In this document: positions 45,571 through 54,700 of the stretch, one piece after another
Layout: each line of letters opens with the position of its first letter
How positions within the stretch are numbered: the stretch's first letter is position 1
Assembly (NCBI GenBank): GCA_021325555.1
Contig: JAJPGY010000043.1
Location: forward strand, 97,487-161,486
Length of the DNA: 64,000 nucleotides
Reading direction: 5' to 3'
Source of the DNA: Pseudomonadota bacterium
GTDB taxonomy: Bacteria; Cyanobacteriota; Vampirovibrionia; Obscuribacterales; Obscuribacteraceae
Translations under genes and position numbers: made by a program
Notes under the pieces: model-generated
The model's input: only the letters and a program-made list of their open reading frames with translations
What the model was told of the DNA's origin: nothing
Databases searched by the model: none

Positions 45571-45846
45571 CTAATTCGATTCGTCGGTCAGGCCGAGCTT
45601 CTCGTGGATCTTGCCGGTGATCTCGACCACGCGCCAGGTCTTCTCCTTGGACAGCGGCCGGCATTCTTGAATGCGGACGACGTCGCCTATCTGGCACTTG
45701 TTGTCGGCGTCGTGAGCCTTGAACTTCTTGGTCTGCACGATCTGCTTTTCGTATTTCGGGTGCGGAAACCTGTTCTCGACGGCGACCACCACGGTCTTCT
45801 CCATCTTGTTCGACACTACCTTTCCGACAATTTCCTTCCTGGGCAT
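45571..45846 (-). CDS. rpsQ: 30S ribosomal protein S17
   Basis: uS17, 91 residues with an OB fold. RKEIVGKVVSNKMEKTVVVAVENRFPHPKYEK and IGDVVRIQECRPLSKEKTWRVVEI are standard. Confidence 0.97.
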   Translation of the reverse strand: MPRKEIVGKVVSNKMEKTVVVAVENRFPHPKYEKQIVQTKKFKAHDADNKCQIGDVVRIQECRPLSKEKTWRVVEITGKIHEKLGLTDESN

Positions 45847-45867
45847 ACTCCAATTCCTTATGGGTGC

Positions 45868-45892
45868 GGGCGCGGCGGTGCGGCGCCCCTAC
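45868..45892 (-). repeat. Dispersed repeat copy carrying the rpmC stop codon
   Basis: The 25-bp element reads GTAGGGGCGCC on the minus strand, and its TAG is the rpmC stop. It is nearly identical to 34892-34916 at the end of rpoA. Confidence 0.75.
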
Positions 45893-46110
45893 GAGTTTTT
45901 GGCGGGGGGTCGCGGTGCAGCGCCCTCGCTGCTCTGGGCTTGCACGGTGAGCAGCCTGGCCAGACGCCGGCGGGTGAGGCGCAGCTTGGCCGGATTCTCC
46001 AGCTTGCGGGCCGCGTGCTGGAAGCGCAGCTCGACAATCTCCTTGCGGGTCTCGTCGATGCGCGACTTCAGCTCCTCGGCGGAAAGCTCTCTCATCTCTC
46101 GAATTCTCAT
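45889..46110 (-). CDS. rpmC: 50S ribosomal protein L29
   Basis: uL29. The protein has 73 residues from ATG 46110, which overlaps the rplP stop by 4 bp. RIREMRELSAEELKSRIDETRKEIVELRFQHA is the core. The end (SSEGAAPRPPAKNS) is a short extra tail that finishes in repeat DNA. Confidence 0.95.
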   Translation of the reverse strand: MRIREMRELSAEELKSRIDETRKEIVELRFQHAARKLENPAKLRLTRRRLARLLTVQAQSSEGAAPRPPAKNS

Positions 46111-46529
46111 CGCCCGCCTCCCGTGTGTCTTTGCACGACGCGACACTGAATCGGTAGCTTCTGCGCGGCCTGGGCCAGCGACTCGACGGCTTCCTGGTGG
46201 GGGACGCCGGCCAGCTCGAATATCACCCGGCCGGGCTTGACCACGGCGATCCAGAACTCGGGGTTGCCCTTGCCGGATCCCATACGGGTCTCAGCCGGCT
46301 TCTTGGTCACCGCCTTGTCCGGGAAGATGCGGATCCACATCTGCCCGCCGCGGCGCACGCTGCGGCTGACGGTCTTACGGGCGGCTTCGATCTGGCGCGA
46401 GGTTATCCAGGCCGGCTCCAGGGCCTGCAGCCCGTAATCCCCGAACTGCACCTCGGTGCCCCGGGATTCGCAGCCGGTCATTCTGCCGCGCTGGAACTTG
46501 CGGAATTTTGTTCGCTTCGGCAACAGCAT
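46107..46529 (-). CDS. rplP: 50S ribosomal protein L16
   Basis: uL16, 140 residues from ATG 46529. LLPKRTKFRKFQRGRMTG begins it, and MGSGKGNPEFWIAVVKPGRVIFELAG is the family signature. The longer frame upstream is antisense-like read-through within rpsC. Confidence 0.97.
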   Translation of the reverse strand: MLLPKRTKFRKFQRGRMTGCESRGTEVQFGDYGLQALEPAWITSRQIEAARKTVSRSVRRGGQMWIRIFPDKAVTKKPAETRMGSGKGNPEFWIAVVKPGRVIFELAGVPHQEAVESLAQAAQKLPIQCRVVQRHTGGGR

Positions 46530-46531
46530 CG

Positions 46532-47284
46532 TTAACCTGCCTTTCTGGCCCGCCGGCCAGGCTTGACACCACCGCGCTCGGGACGCTGGCCTTCTTGCGG
46601 GCGCTCGGCGGAGGTCTTGACGTTGGGCGGCGCCCACTGGCCGCGCTCCAGCTCACCGCGATAGATCCAGGTCTTGACGCCGATCTTGCCCATCACCGTG
46701 CGCGCCTCGGCCAGCCCGTAGTCGATGTCGGCGCGCAGGGTCTGCAGCGGGATGCGGCCTTCCTTCGCCCACTCGGTGCGGGCGATTTCGGCGCCGCCCA
46801 GGCGGCCGGCGACCATCACTTTGATGCCGAGGGCGCCGGAGCGCATGCAGCGCTGGATCGCCTGCTTGAGCGCCCGCCGGAAGGCGACGCGCTTCTCCAG
46901 CTGCTGGGCGATCGACTCGGCCACCAGCTGCGCTTCCAGGTCGACCCGGTTGATCTCCAGGATGTTGATGCGGATGTCCAGCCCGGGACGGTTGAGCAGG
47001 GCCTTTATCTTCTGGTGCAGGGTTTCGATGCCCTGCCCGCCCTTGCCGACCACCACGCCGGGACGCGCCGTATAGATATCAATCTGGATCTGGTCGGTCT
47101 TGCCTTTGCGGCTGATGTCGATCTTTGAGACGCCGGCGTTGCTGAGCTCCCTTTTCAGGTACTGGCGTATCCGGTGGTCCTCGGCGATGAAGGCGGGCAC
47201 GTCTTTTTTGTTCTCGAACCAGCTCGAGGACCACCCGCGATGGATGCCCAGACGAAAGCCTGCAGGATGTACTTTCTGACCCAA
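46532..47284 (-). CDS. rpsC: 30S ribosomal protein S3
   Basis: uS3, 250 residues. GQKVHPAGFRLGIHRGW begins it, then a KH domain (VVVGKGGQGIETLHQKIKALL) and the C-terminal domain with GVKTWIYRGE. A basic tail of about 30 residues ends it. Confidence 0.98.
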   Translation of the reverse strand: MGQKVHPAGFRLGIHRGWSSSWFENKKDVPAFIAEDHRIRQYLKRELSNAGVSKIDISRKGKTDQIQIDIYTARPGVVVGKGGQGIETLHQKIKALLNRPGLDIRINILEINRVDLEAQLVAESIAQQLEKRVAFRRALKQAIQRCMRSGALGIKVMVAGRLGGAEIARTEWAKEGRIPLQTLRADIDYGLAEARTVMGKIGVKTWIYRGELERGQWAPPNVKTSAERPQEGQRPERGGVKPGRRARKAG

Positions 47285-47299
47285 GATCTTTCTCCTTAC

Positions 47300-47647
47300 T
47301 TACACGTCCGAGATGACGATGGTGATGTGACTCGACCGTTTGAGGATCGGGAAGGCCCGCCCTCTGGCGTGGGGCTGGATGCGCTTCAGGGTCGGACCCT
47401 GATCGGCGAAGGCCTCGACGACCTTGAAGTCGTCGGCCTCCTGCTCGGACACCGGCGCCTTCTCATGATTGACCAGGTTGTACTTGGCCGAGTTGAGCAC
47501 CTTCCAGACCTCGCGCGCCGCCGCAAAAGGCATGAAGCGCAGCATTGTGTCCGCCTCGCCGACGGACTTGCCGCGAATCTCGTTGACCACGCGGCGCACC
47601 TTGCGCGGCGACATTCTTATCCACTTGGCTGTTGCTTTGCTTTGCAT
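47300..47647 (-). CDS. rplV: 50S ribosomal protein L22
   Basis: uL22, 115 residues from ATG 47647, which is 2 bp after rpsS. MSPRKVRRVVNEIRGKSVGEA and the tunnel loop region ending ARGRAFPILKRSSHITIVI are standard. The longer frame upstream is out of phase with rpsS. Confidence 0.97.
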   Translation of the reverse strand: MQSKATAKWIRMSPRKVRRVVNEIRGKSVGEADTMLRFMPFAAAREVWKVLNSAKYNLVNHEKAPVSEQEADDFKVVEAFADQGPTLKRIQPHARGRAFPILKRSSHITIVISDV

Positions 47648-47649
47648 GA

Positions 47650-47937
47650 TTAACCAGCTGCCCTCTTTGCCGTCTTGTCGCCGCCGGCATGGCCTTTGAA
47701 CAGCCTCGTCGGCGCGAACTCTCCCAGCCTGTGGCCGATCATCTGCTCGGTGACGAACACCGGCACGTGCTTGCGGCCGTTGTAGATGGCGATGGTGTGT
47801 CCGATCATCTCGGGTACGATCATCGACGATCGCGACCAGCACTTGACCACTCTCTTCTCGCCCTTGCGGTTCATCTCCTCGATCTTCTTTTGAAGCGAGG
47901 GGTGGACATAGGGACCTTTTTTCAGTGAGCGAGACAC
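47650..47937 (-). CDS. rpsS: 30S ribosomal protein S19
   Basis: uS19, 95 residues. SRSLKKGPYVHPSLQKKIEEMNRKGEKRVVKCWSR and HRLGEFAPTRLFKGHAG are standard. Confidence 0.98.
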   Translation of the reverse strand: MSRSLKKGPYVHPSLQKKIEEMNRKGEKRVVKCWSRSSMIVPEMIGHTIAIYNGRKHVPVFVTEQMIGHRLGEFAPTRLFKGHAGGDKTAKRAAG

Positions 47938-47946
47938 GTTCTCCTC

Positions 47947-48777
47947 CTACTTGCTGCGGCGCTTAACGATGTACTTGCTTGACGTCTTGTTCTTGCCGCG
48001 GCGGGTCTTGTAACCCATCGCCGGTTTGCCCCAGGGCGTCTGCGGCTTGCCGCCGATCGGTGACTTGCCCTCGCCGCCGCCGTGCGGGTGATCGACGGCG
48101 TTCATGACCACGCCGCGCACGGTCGGGCGGATGCCCAGCCAGCGCGAGCGGCCGGCCTTGCCGATACGGATGTTCTTGGCGTCCGTGTTGCCGAGCTGGC
48201 CAACGGTGGCCATGCAGTCGACGTGCACCATGCGCATCTCGCTCGACGGCAGGCGCAGCGTGCAGTACTTGCCCTCTTTTGCCAGCACCTGGATCTGGGT
48301 TCCGGCCGAGCGCCCGAGCTGCCCGCCTTTGCCGGGGGTCATCTCCACGTTGTGGACGACGGTGCCCAGCGGGATGTTCTTCAGCGGCAGCGCGTTGCCG
48401 TTCTTGATCTCCGCGCCCGGGCCGGACATGAGCTGGTCGCCGACCTGAACGCCCAGGGGGGCGAGAATGTAGCGCTTCTCCCCGTCGGCGTAGCACAAAA
48501 GGCAGATGCGCGCATTGCGGTTGGGGTCGTACTCAACCGTCTTCACAACGGCCGGGATGCCGTGCTTGTCGCGCTTGAAGTCGATCAGGCGATAGGCGCG
48601 CTTGTGCCCGCCGCCCTTGTGGCGGGTGGTGACGCGTCCCTGCGAGTTGCGGCCGGCCGTCTGCTTGAGCGGCCGCACCAGAGCCTTTACCGGACGGCTG
48701 GTCGTGATGTCCGAGAAATCGGCCATCGTCATGTTTCTTCGTCCTGGTGATGTCGGGTTTACTTTCCGGGGAGGCAT
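47947..48777 (-). CDS. rplB: 50S ribosomal protein L2
   Basis: uL2, 276 residues, needed for peptidyl transfer and subunit joining. VNPTSPGRRNMTMADFSDIT, RDKHGIP-type motifs and the C-terminal VDHPHGGGEGKSPIGGKPQTPWGKP with the key His are present. Confidence 0.98.
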   Translation of the reverse strand: MPPRKVNPTSPGRRNMTMADFSDITTSRPVKALVRPLKQTAGRNSQGRVTTRHKGGGHKRAYRLIDFKRDKHGIPAVVKTVEYDPNRNARICLLCYADGEKRYILAPLGVQVGDQLMSGPGAEIKNGNALPLKNIPLGTVVHNVEMTPGKGGQLGRSAGTQIQVLAKEGKYCTLRLPSSEMRMVHVDCMATVGQLGNTDAKNIRIGKAGRSRWLGIRPTVRGVVMNAVDHPHGGGEGKSPIGGKPQTPWGKPAMGYKTRRGKNKTSSKYIVKRRSK

Positions 48778-48807
48778 CTTCCAAATTCCTTATAAATAAG
48801 GTAGTCC

Positions 48808-49113
48808 TTAAGCCATGAACATCTCGAGCGGGTCGCCCTCTATCCAGACGATGGCTTTCTTGCCGTCTTTCGGTTTGGCGCCGTGCCGCTTGCCGCGACG
48901 GATGCGCCCGCGGATGGCCAGGGTGTTGACCTTCACCACCCTGGACTTCGCCTTGGGATAAAGCTCCTTGATCAGCTGCTCGACAGCGTGAGCGATCTCG
49001 ATCTTGTTGGCGTCCTTCACCACCTCGAAGGCGTACTGGTTCATGGTCGCCAGCGAGGTTGTCTTCTCGTTGATGATCGGGCTGATAATGATGTGTGCTT
49101 GACGACTGTCCAT
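48808..49113 (-). CDS. rplW: 50S ribosomal protein L23
   Basis: uL23, 101 residues, located at the tunnel exit where it binds trigger factor and SRP. IISPIINEKTTSLATMNQYAFEVVKDANKIEIAHAVE is standard. Confidence 0.97.
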   Translation of the reverse strand: MDSRQAHIIISPIINEKTTSLATMNQYAFEVVKDANKIEIAHAVEQLIKELYPKAKSRVVKVNTLAIRGRIRRGKRHGAKPKDGKKAIVWIEGDPLEMFMA

Positions 49114-49122
49114 GATCCTGTC

Positions 49123-50061
49123 CTATTCCGCCTTCTTCCTGGGGGCTTTCGTCCTGGCTTCCTTTTCCGGCTCGGCGCCTTCGGCGCCTTCCTTCCCGGG
49201 TGCCTCCCCGGCCTTTTTCGGGGCCTTCCGTTTGGCTTCGGCTGCCGGGGATTCGGTTTCAACTGCTTTTTTCGCCTTGCCAGCGGGCGGGGCATGCCCC
49301 GCCCCTACGGGCTCGCCCGTTGGTTTGGCCTCGGCTTTGGCTTTTGGTGCTTTGGCGGCGGGGGCCGCCTTGGCTGCCCGGGCGGCGGGTTTTTCGGCCC
49401 TGGCCTTTAGCGGGCGGGCGGCCGGCTCGCCGGAGAAGCGCTGGTTGATCGCCTCGATCGTGCTCTCGGTGGTCAGCACCGCCTGGTAGTGCAGGAGATC
49501 TTTGACCGACAGATCGTTCAGGTTGACGACCTTGACGCCCTCGATATTGCGGGCGGCGCGCTCGGCCATGGAGCAGGTGTCGCAAACGAAGTCCATGACC
49601 AGAAGAACGGTCTTGCCGTCGAGCTTCAGGCTCTTGAGGGCGGCGACCATCTCCCTGGTCTTCGGCTCCTTGAGCTCGCTGAAGTCCTTGACCACCACCA
49701 TGGACTCCTTCCGGGCGGCCAGGGCCGATTTGAGGGCCAGGCGGCGCATCTTCTTCGGCATCGACAGCGTGTAATCGCGGGGCCGGGGGCCGAAGCTGAC
49801 GCCGCCGCCGGCCCACAGCGGCGAGCGGATGGACCCCGAGCGGGCCCGCCCGGTGCCCTTCTGGCGCCACGGCTTGCGCCCGCCGCCCGACACCTCCGAC
49901 CTGGTCTTGGTGCAGGCGGTGCCGGCGCGAGCGTTGGCCAGCTGGCGCTGCAGAGCGTCGAAGATGACATCGGAGTTCGGCTCGATACCAAACACGGTAT
50001 CGCTGAGGTTGACCTCGCCGACACTCTTTCCTTTTAGATTTACCAGCTGGGCGGATGTCAT
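49123..50061 (-). CDS. rplD: 50S ribosomal protein L4 with a ~100-residue tail
   Basis: uL4. The core (residues 1 to about 211) has the tunnel-lining loop GGGRKPWRQKGTGRARSGSIRSPLW and the usual C-terminal AINQRF. Residues 212-312 form a Lys/Ala/Pro/Glu-rich low-complexity tail absent from most L4 proteins (~205 residues). The tail includes PVGAGHAPPAGK, encoded by a 20-bp palindromic repeat. Confidence 0.96.
   Translation of the reverse strand: MTSAQLVNLKGKSVGEVNLSDTVFGIEPNSDVIFDALQRQLANARAGTACTKTRSEVSGGGRKPWRQKGTGRARSGSIRSPLWAGGGVSFGPRPRDYTLSMPKKMRRLALKSALAARKESMVVVKDFSELKEPKTREMVAALKSLKLDGKTVLLVMDFVCDTCSMAERAARNIEGVKVVNLNDLSVKDLLHYQAVLTTESTIEAINQRFSGEPAARPLKARAEKPAARAAKAAPAAKAPKAKAEAKPTGEPVGAGHAPPAGKAKKAVETESPAAEAKRKAPKKAGEAPGKEGAEGAEPEKEARTKAPRKKAE
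49285..49304. repeat. 20-bp palindromic repeat inside the rplD coding region
   Basis: GGGCGGGGCATGCCCCGCCC, followed on the plus strand by CCTAC. On the coding strand the flanking GTAG is read out of frame, so the repeat is translated as VGAGHAPPA instead of stopping the protein. Confidence 0.8.
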
Positions 50062-50112
50062 TTGGCTAGTTCCTTATTCTTTCCTCTTTCGGGACGCCGG
50101 AAGCGCCTGCGC

Positions 50113-50754
50113 TTACGGGTTCCACTTTGTCCTGGAAGGCTTGATAACCAGGAGACCGCCCTCGGCCCCGGGCGTGGAGCCCTTGACCAGGAGCAGCCCC
50201 TTCTCCGCATCGAGGCGGACGACTTTCAGATGACGGACCGTGACGGTCTCGTTGCCCATCTGTCCGGGCATCATCACGCCCTTGAACACGCGACCTGGCG
50301 TGGTCCCAGGCCCGATTGAGCCCATGGAGCGGTGGAACTTGGAGCCGTGGCTCATCGGTCCGCGCCCCATGTGATTCTTTTTCACGGTTCCCTGAAAGCC
50401 TTTGCCGATCGACCCGCCCTGCACGTCGACCAGCGCCCCTTCAGCGACGATCGTCTCGGCCTTCAGCGGCTCGCCGACGTTGAACGAGGAGACATCATCG
50501 ACACGAAACTCATGTAGCGGCTTCATGGCGGGCAGCTCGCGCTTCTTCAGCCGGCCGAGCTCAGGCTTGTTGAGCTTGCGCTCCTTGACCTTGAACCCGC
50601 CCACCTGCACGGCGGTGTAGCCGTTGTTCTCCCTGGTCATCGTGCCGGTGACGATGTTGGCCCCGAGCTGGATAACCGTAACCGGCACGGCCAGCCCTTC
50701 CTGGTCGAAGACCTGGGTCATGCCCACCTTTTTTCCAATGAGACCTAACGTCAT
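50113..50754 (-). CDS. rplC: 50S ribosomal protein L3
   Basis: uL3, 213 residues. LGLIGKKVGMTQVFDQEGLAVPVTVI begins it, and FQGTVKKNHMGRGPMSHGSKFHR is the conserved loop with the family's modified-Gln region. Starts 1 bp inside the rpsJ stop (TAATG). Confidence 0.98.
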   Translation of the reverse strand: MTLGLIGKKVGMTQVFDQEGLAVPVTVIQLGANIVTGTMTRENNGYTAVQVGGFKVKERKLNKPELGRLKKRELPAMKPLHEFRVDDVSSFNVGEPLKAETIVAEGALVDVQGGSIGKGFQGTVKKNHMGRGPMSHGSKFHRSMGSIGPGTTPGRVFKGVMMPGQMGNETVTVRHLKVVRLDAEKGLLLVKGSTPGAEGGLLVIKPSRTKWNP

Positions 50755-51107
50755 TAGAGCTTCACCTCAATATCGACCCCGGCCGGCAGATCCAGGCGCA
50801 TGAGCGCGTCGGCCGTGTTCGGGGTCGGATCGTTGATGTCAATCAGCCGCGTGTGCACGCGGATCTCGAAGTGCTCGCGCGACTTCTTGTCCACGTGCGG
50901 CGAGCGCAGAACGCAGTAGACCCGCTTGCGGGTGGGCAGCGGCACCGGCCCGCAGACGGCGGCGCCGGTTCGCTTGGCGGTCTCGACGATCTGATCCGCC
51001 GACCTGTCCAAAAGCCTGTGATCGTACGACTTCAAGCGTATGCGGATCCGCTGGCCTCTCGGTCCAGCTGCCACACCTTCAGTCTTCTGTGTTTTGGCAC
51101 GCGCCAT
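50754..51107 (-). CDS. rpsJ: 30S ribosomal protein S10
   Basis: uS10. The protein has 117 residues; about 14 extra precede the usual start (RIRIRLKSYDHRLLDRSADQIV). GPVPLPTRKRVYCVLRSPHVDKKSREHFEIR is standard. First gene of the ribosomal block; the str genes rpsL, rpsG and fusA are not upstream. Confidence 0.98.
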   Translation of the reverse strand: MARAKTQKTEGVAAGPRGQRIRIRLKSYDHRLLDRSADQIVETAKRTGAAVCGPVPLPTRKRVYCVLRSPHVDKKSREHFEIRVHTRLIDINDPTPNTADALMRLDLPAGVDIEVKL

Positions 51108-51200
51108 CGGTACTAACCTCTTGTGACTCAGAGAGAGCTAGATTAAGCCGCTCTTATATTCGAATCCCGCACAGATTCATCAATACAGGACGAACTTAAT

Positions 51201-51230
51201 ATTCTACCTATAGATGTGTCGGCAGGGCAA
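51201..51230 (-). promoter_or_regulatory. Candidate promoter of the S10-spc-alpha block
   Basis: The -35 TTGCCC (51230-51225), an 18-bp spacer and the -10 TAGAAT (51206-51201). The leader to rpsJ is about 87 nt. A second -10-like TATAAG lies at 51158-51153 with a poorer -35. Confidence 0.5.
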
Positions 51231-51269
51231 ATCTTTATCTCGAAATAACTTTTGGCGCCGGAAAGCTTT

Positions 51270-51602
51270 TCAAGCCACGCTGTGCCGGAAGCGCAGCGGC
51301 TGCTCCAGCTGCAGGCATTTTACCTCGTGGCGGGCCCGGTCGACGAGCTTGCGGATATCGTGCCAGCTACCTATGCGCTCGCCGGGATAGGCCTCGTCGA
51401 GGAGCTCGAGCAGCCTCATGATCTCCGGCTTCATCTGCCCGGGGTCCGCTAGCTGATCCTTCAGCAACTCCCAGCGCTCATACCGGGCCTGAACCGCGCG
51501 CAGCTGCTCGATCCGCTTGTCCGGCAAGAGTTTGCCGGCGCCGGCCTTCGCCCCGCCCGCATCGCAGATCTCCAACATGGGCAGCAATTCCCACCCGTTC
51601 AT
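51270..51602 (-). CDS. Hypothetical protein
   Basis: The protein has 110 residues and I do not recognise it. The composition is protein-like, mostly helical and charged (RIEQLRAVQARYERWELLKDQLADPGQM, EIMRLLELLDEAY), without signal peptide or membrane helix. It lies between the histidine kinase gene and rpsJ on the same strand. Confidence 0.5.
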   Translation of the reverse strand: MNGWELLPMLEICDAGGAKAGAGKLLPDKRIEQLRAVQARYERWELLKDQLADPGQMKPEIMRLLELLDEAYPGERIGSWHDIRKLVDRARHEVKCLQLEQPLRFRHSVA

Positions 51603-51798
51603 TGAAACCCTCCCCGGCCAGCATCACAAGCGCATCTTACCGCCCGGGCACGGTCAGGTCACTGTGGAATTGCGCACAACCCCGCAGAAGCGACTATTAC
51701 TGAACCAGGCTCGCTCAACCGTCCTTTAGCCCGAACCATAGCAATCCGGGAAGCCGAAAGTCGTGAAATATTTGCGAGTTTTTTGTGAAACGGCAGTT

Positions 51799-54700
51799 TC
51801 ATGAGCGCACGGCTGCAGGCGACACGCCCGGGGTCTTCGCCGGAATGCGGAACCAGAAGGTGCTGCCGCCGCCGTCCGGGCAATCGACGCCTATGGTGCC
51901 GCCGTGCTGCTCGACGATCTTCTTGCAGATAGGCAGCCCGAGCCCTGTTCCCTTGCCCCGCCGGCCGTCGGCGGCCTGGACCTGCTTGAAGCGCTCGAAG
52001 ATTAGCTGGCGGTGCGACTCCGGCACGCCCCGCCCCTGGTCGCTCACGCGCACCTCGCAGGTGCCGCCGGCAACTTGCGAGGTGACGGCCACCCGCGAGC
52101 CGTCCGGCGAGAACTTGACGGCATTGGCGAGCAGGTTGACCACCACCTGCACCAGCCGGTCCGGATCCGCCTCCACCACGCCCTCGCAGGGCCCGATCGC
52201 GATCTCAATCCCCCTTTCCCGGGCCATTGGCTCGACCGACTGCCGCGAGCGCTCGAGCACCGCGGCAAGCTCCACCGGCTCCAGGGCGAGCTGCATCTGC
52301 CCGGCATCGAGCTTCTCGATGTCCAGCAGATCGTTTATCAAAGTGAGCATGCGGTCGACGTTGTTGATTACCACCTTGAGCTTTTGCCGGGCCGGGTCGG
52401 GCAGCGGGCCGAAGGCCCCTGCCGTCATCAGCTTGGCGATCCCGACAACCGCCGTGAGCGGCGTGCGCAGGTCGTGGCTGACCATGGCCAGGAAGTCCTG
52501 CTTCAGCCTCTCCAGCTCCTTGCGCCGGCTTATGTCGTGGGCGACGCAGAAGAAGAGCTGGCTGCTCTCCGACCAGTTGGCAGACCACAGGACATCCTGC
52601 AGGCAGCCGTTCTTGCACACGATACGGTTCTCGAACCGCCGCACCGAGCCGTCGGGGCCGGGACCGGCAAACTGCCCGGCAGCGAGCTGCCTGTCGTCCG
52701 GCTCCAGAAGATCGAGCATCGAGGCGCGCAGCAGCTCCTCCGGCTCGTAGCCCCACATGTGCAGGCAGGCGGAGTTGATCTGCTGGAAGAGACCCTGGCG
52801 ATCGACGGCGCAGATGACGTCCTTCGAGTTGTCGAAGACGGCGCGCTCCTTTTGGCGCGCTTCGGCAAGCGAGGTGGCCATGGCGTGAAAGACGGCATCC
52901 AGGTGCGCAATCTCATCCCGCCCGGCAAGCGGCGGCTTCAGCTCCTGATCGCGGGCCAGGCGCAGCTCGTTTTCGCGCAGGACGGCAAGCCGGCTGGTGA
53001 TCCCCTGGCTGAAAAAGGCGACCAGCATGAGCGAGAGCAGGGCGGGAACGGCTATGCCGGCAGCCAGAAGCCTTCCCTGCTGCTCGCGCAGTCGCCGTTG
53101 ATGCTCCGCGCTGACCGAGGGCATGCGATCGACCTCGACGACCAGGGCGAGAAGTTTATCGGTCATCCGGCTGACCACAGGGCCCAGCGCCAGCCTGTTC
53201 TCCCACGCCTTCTCGAGGGCCTCCGACGAAAAGCCCCCGGCCATGTACTGCCTGGCCTGCTCGAGGAACTGGTAGGCCGGCAGGCTCAGGCGGTCCATCT
53301 CCTGAAAGGTCCTGGACAGCGCGGGCTCGCGCATGGTCAGCCGGCGCAGCTCGGCGCGCGCGCGCAAGCAGTCCTGCGAGGAGCGTTCGAAGGCCTGCCA
53401 GGCCTCCGGAGTCTCGTCGCCGGAGACGGTACGCCCGATATCCATCATGTCGGCGACCAGCCGGGTGGCGTTAAAGGTGATCGTGTGCAGGTAGGACTCG
53501 TGCGCCTTCACCCGGTCCACCTGGATGAGCACGCCGGTGAGCAGGCCGACCAGGACGAACTCGAAGACGACGGGAACGCCGACCAGAAGGAAGCCCTTGT
53601 GCACCATGCTCAGGTCGTTGCCCGGTGAAAAGCCGCGCGCGCGCGGCGCAGTCTGGCGCGGCGGCGCCGGGGGCGGCGCGCCAGCGGCAACGGCTGCGGT
53701 GGCGGCCGAGCCCGCGCCCGCGCCCTGCGCCTGCGCGTCCGTCACCGCCTGCGGTGCCAGCGGCAGGCGGATCCAGAAGGTGCTTCCCTTCCCTTCTTCA
53801 CTGTCCACGCCGATCCGCCCGCCGTGCAGCTCGACCATCTGCTTGCAGATCGGCAGGCCCAGCCCGGTTCCGGCCTTGCGCTTGCCGTCGGCGGCCTCCA
53901 CCTGCTTGAAGCGCTCGAAGATTGCTTCCCGGTGAGCGGCCGGCACCCCGCGCCCCTGGTCTTTCACCTGAATGAGGACGCCGTCGGCGGCGGCCTGGCC
54001 GGACAGCGTGACCACCCCGCCTTCGGGCGAGAACTTGATGGCGTTCGACAGGAGATTGACCACCACCTGAATCATGCGCTCCGCGTCGGCCGGAAACTCG
54101 ACCTGGCAATCCTCGACGACAATCGTCACCCGGCGCTGCTCGGCCACCGACTCCACCTCCTCCCGGCAGCGCTGGAGGAGATCGGCCATCGAAACACTGG
54201 TGACGGTGAGCTCCAGCTGCCCGGCGTCGAGCTTCTCCATGTCCAGCAGATCGTTCACCATGGAAAGCAGGCGCTTGACGTTGCGCGCGGCCATGGCGAC
54301 CTTGTCGACGGCGGCCGCGGGGATCTGCCCGTAGGTGCCGCGGGAGAGCATCTCAAAGATGCCGGCTATGGAGCTGAGCGGCGTGCGCAGATCGTGGCTG
54401 ACCATGGCCAGGAACTCCTGCTTCATGGTCTCCAGCTTCTTGCGCTCGGATATGTCGTGGGCCACGCAGAAGAGGCTCGACTCGCTCTCGGCCCAGTAAA
54501 CCGACCAGAGCGTGTCCATGAGGCTGCCGTCCCGGCAGACGATCCGGCCCTCGAAGAGGCCCGCCGGGTTCTCGCTCTGCGCCCTGCGCATGGCGGCGCC
54601 GACCCGCTCGCGGTCTGCAGCGGCCAGAACATCGAAGATGGAGCGCCCGACCAGGCTCTCCGGCTCGCGTCCCCACACCCTGACCGATGCCGGGTTGACG

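Noticed and set aside
53608..53754. Assembly chimera as the cause of the double kinase
   Set aside because: Not favoured: the frame is kept, the linker is low-complexity and distinct from both modules, and the modules differ in sequence. Only reads can exclude it.
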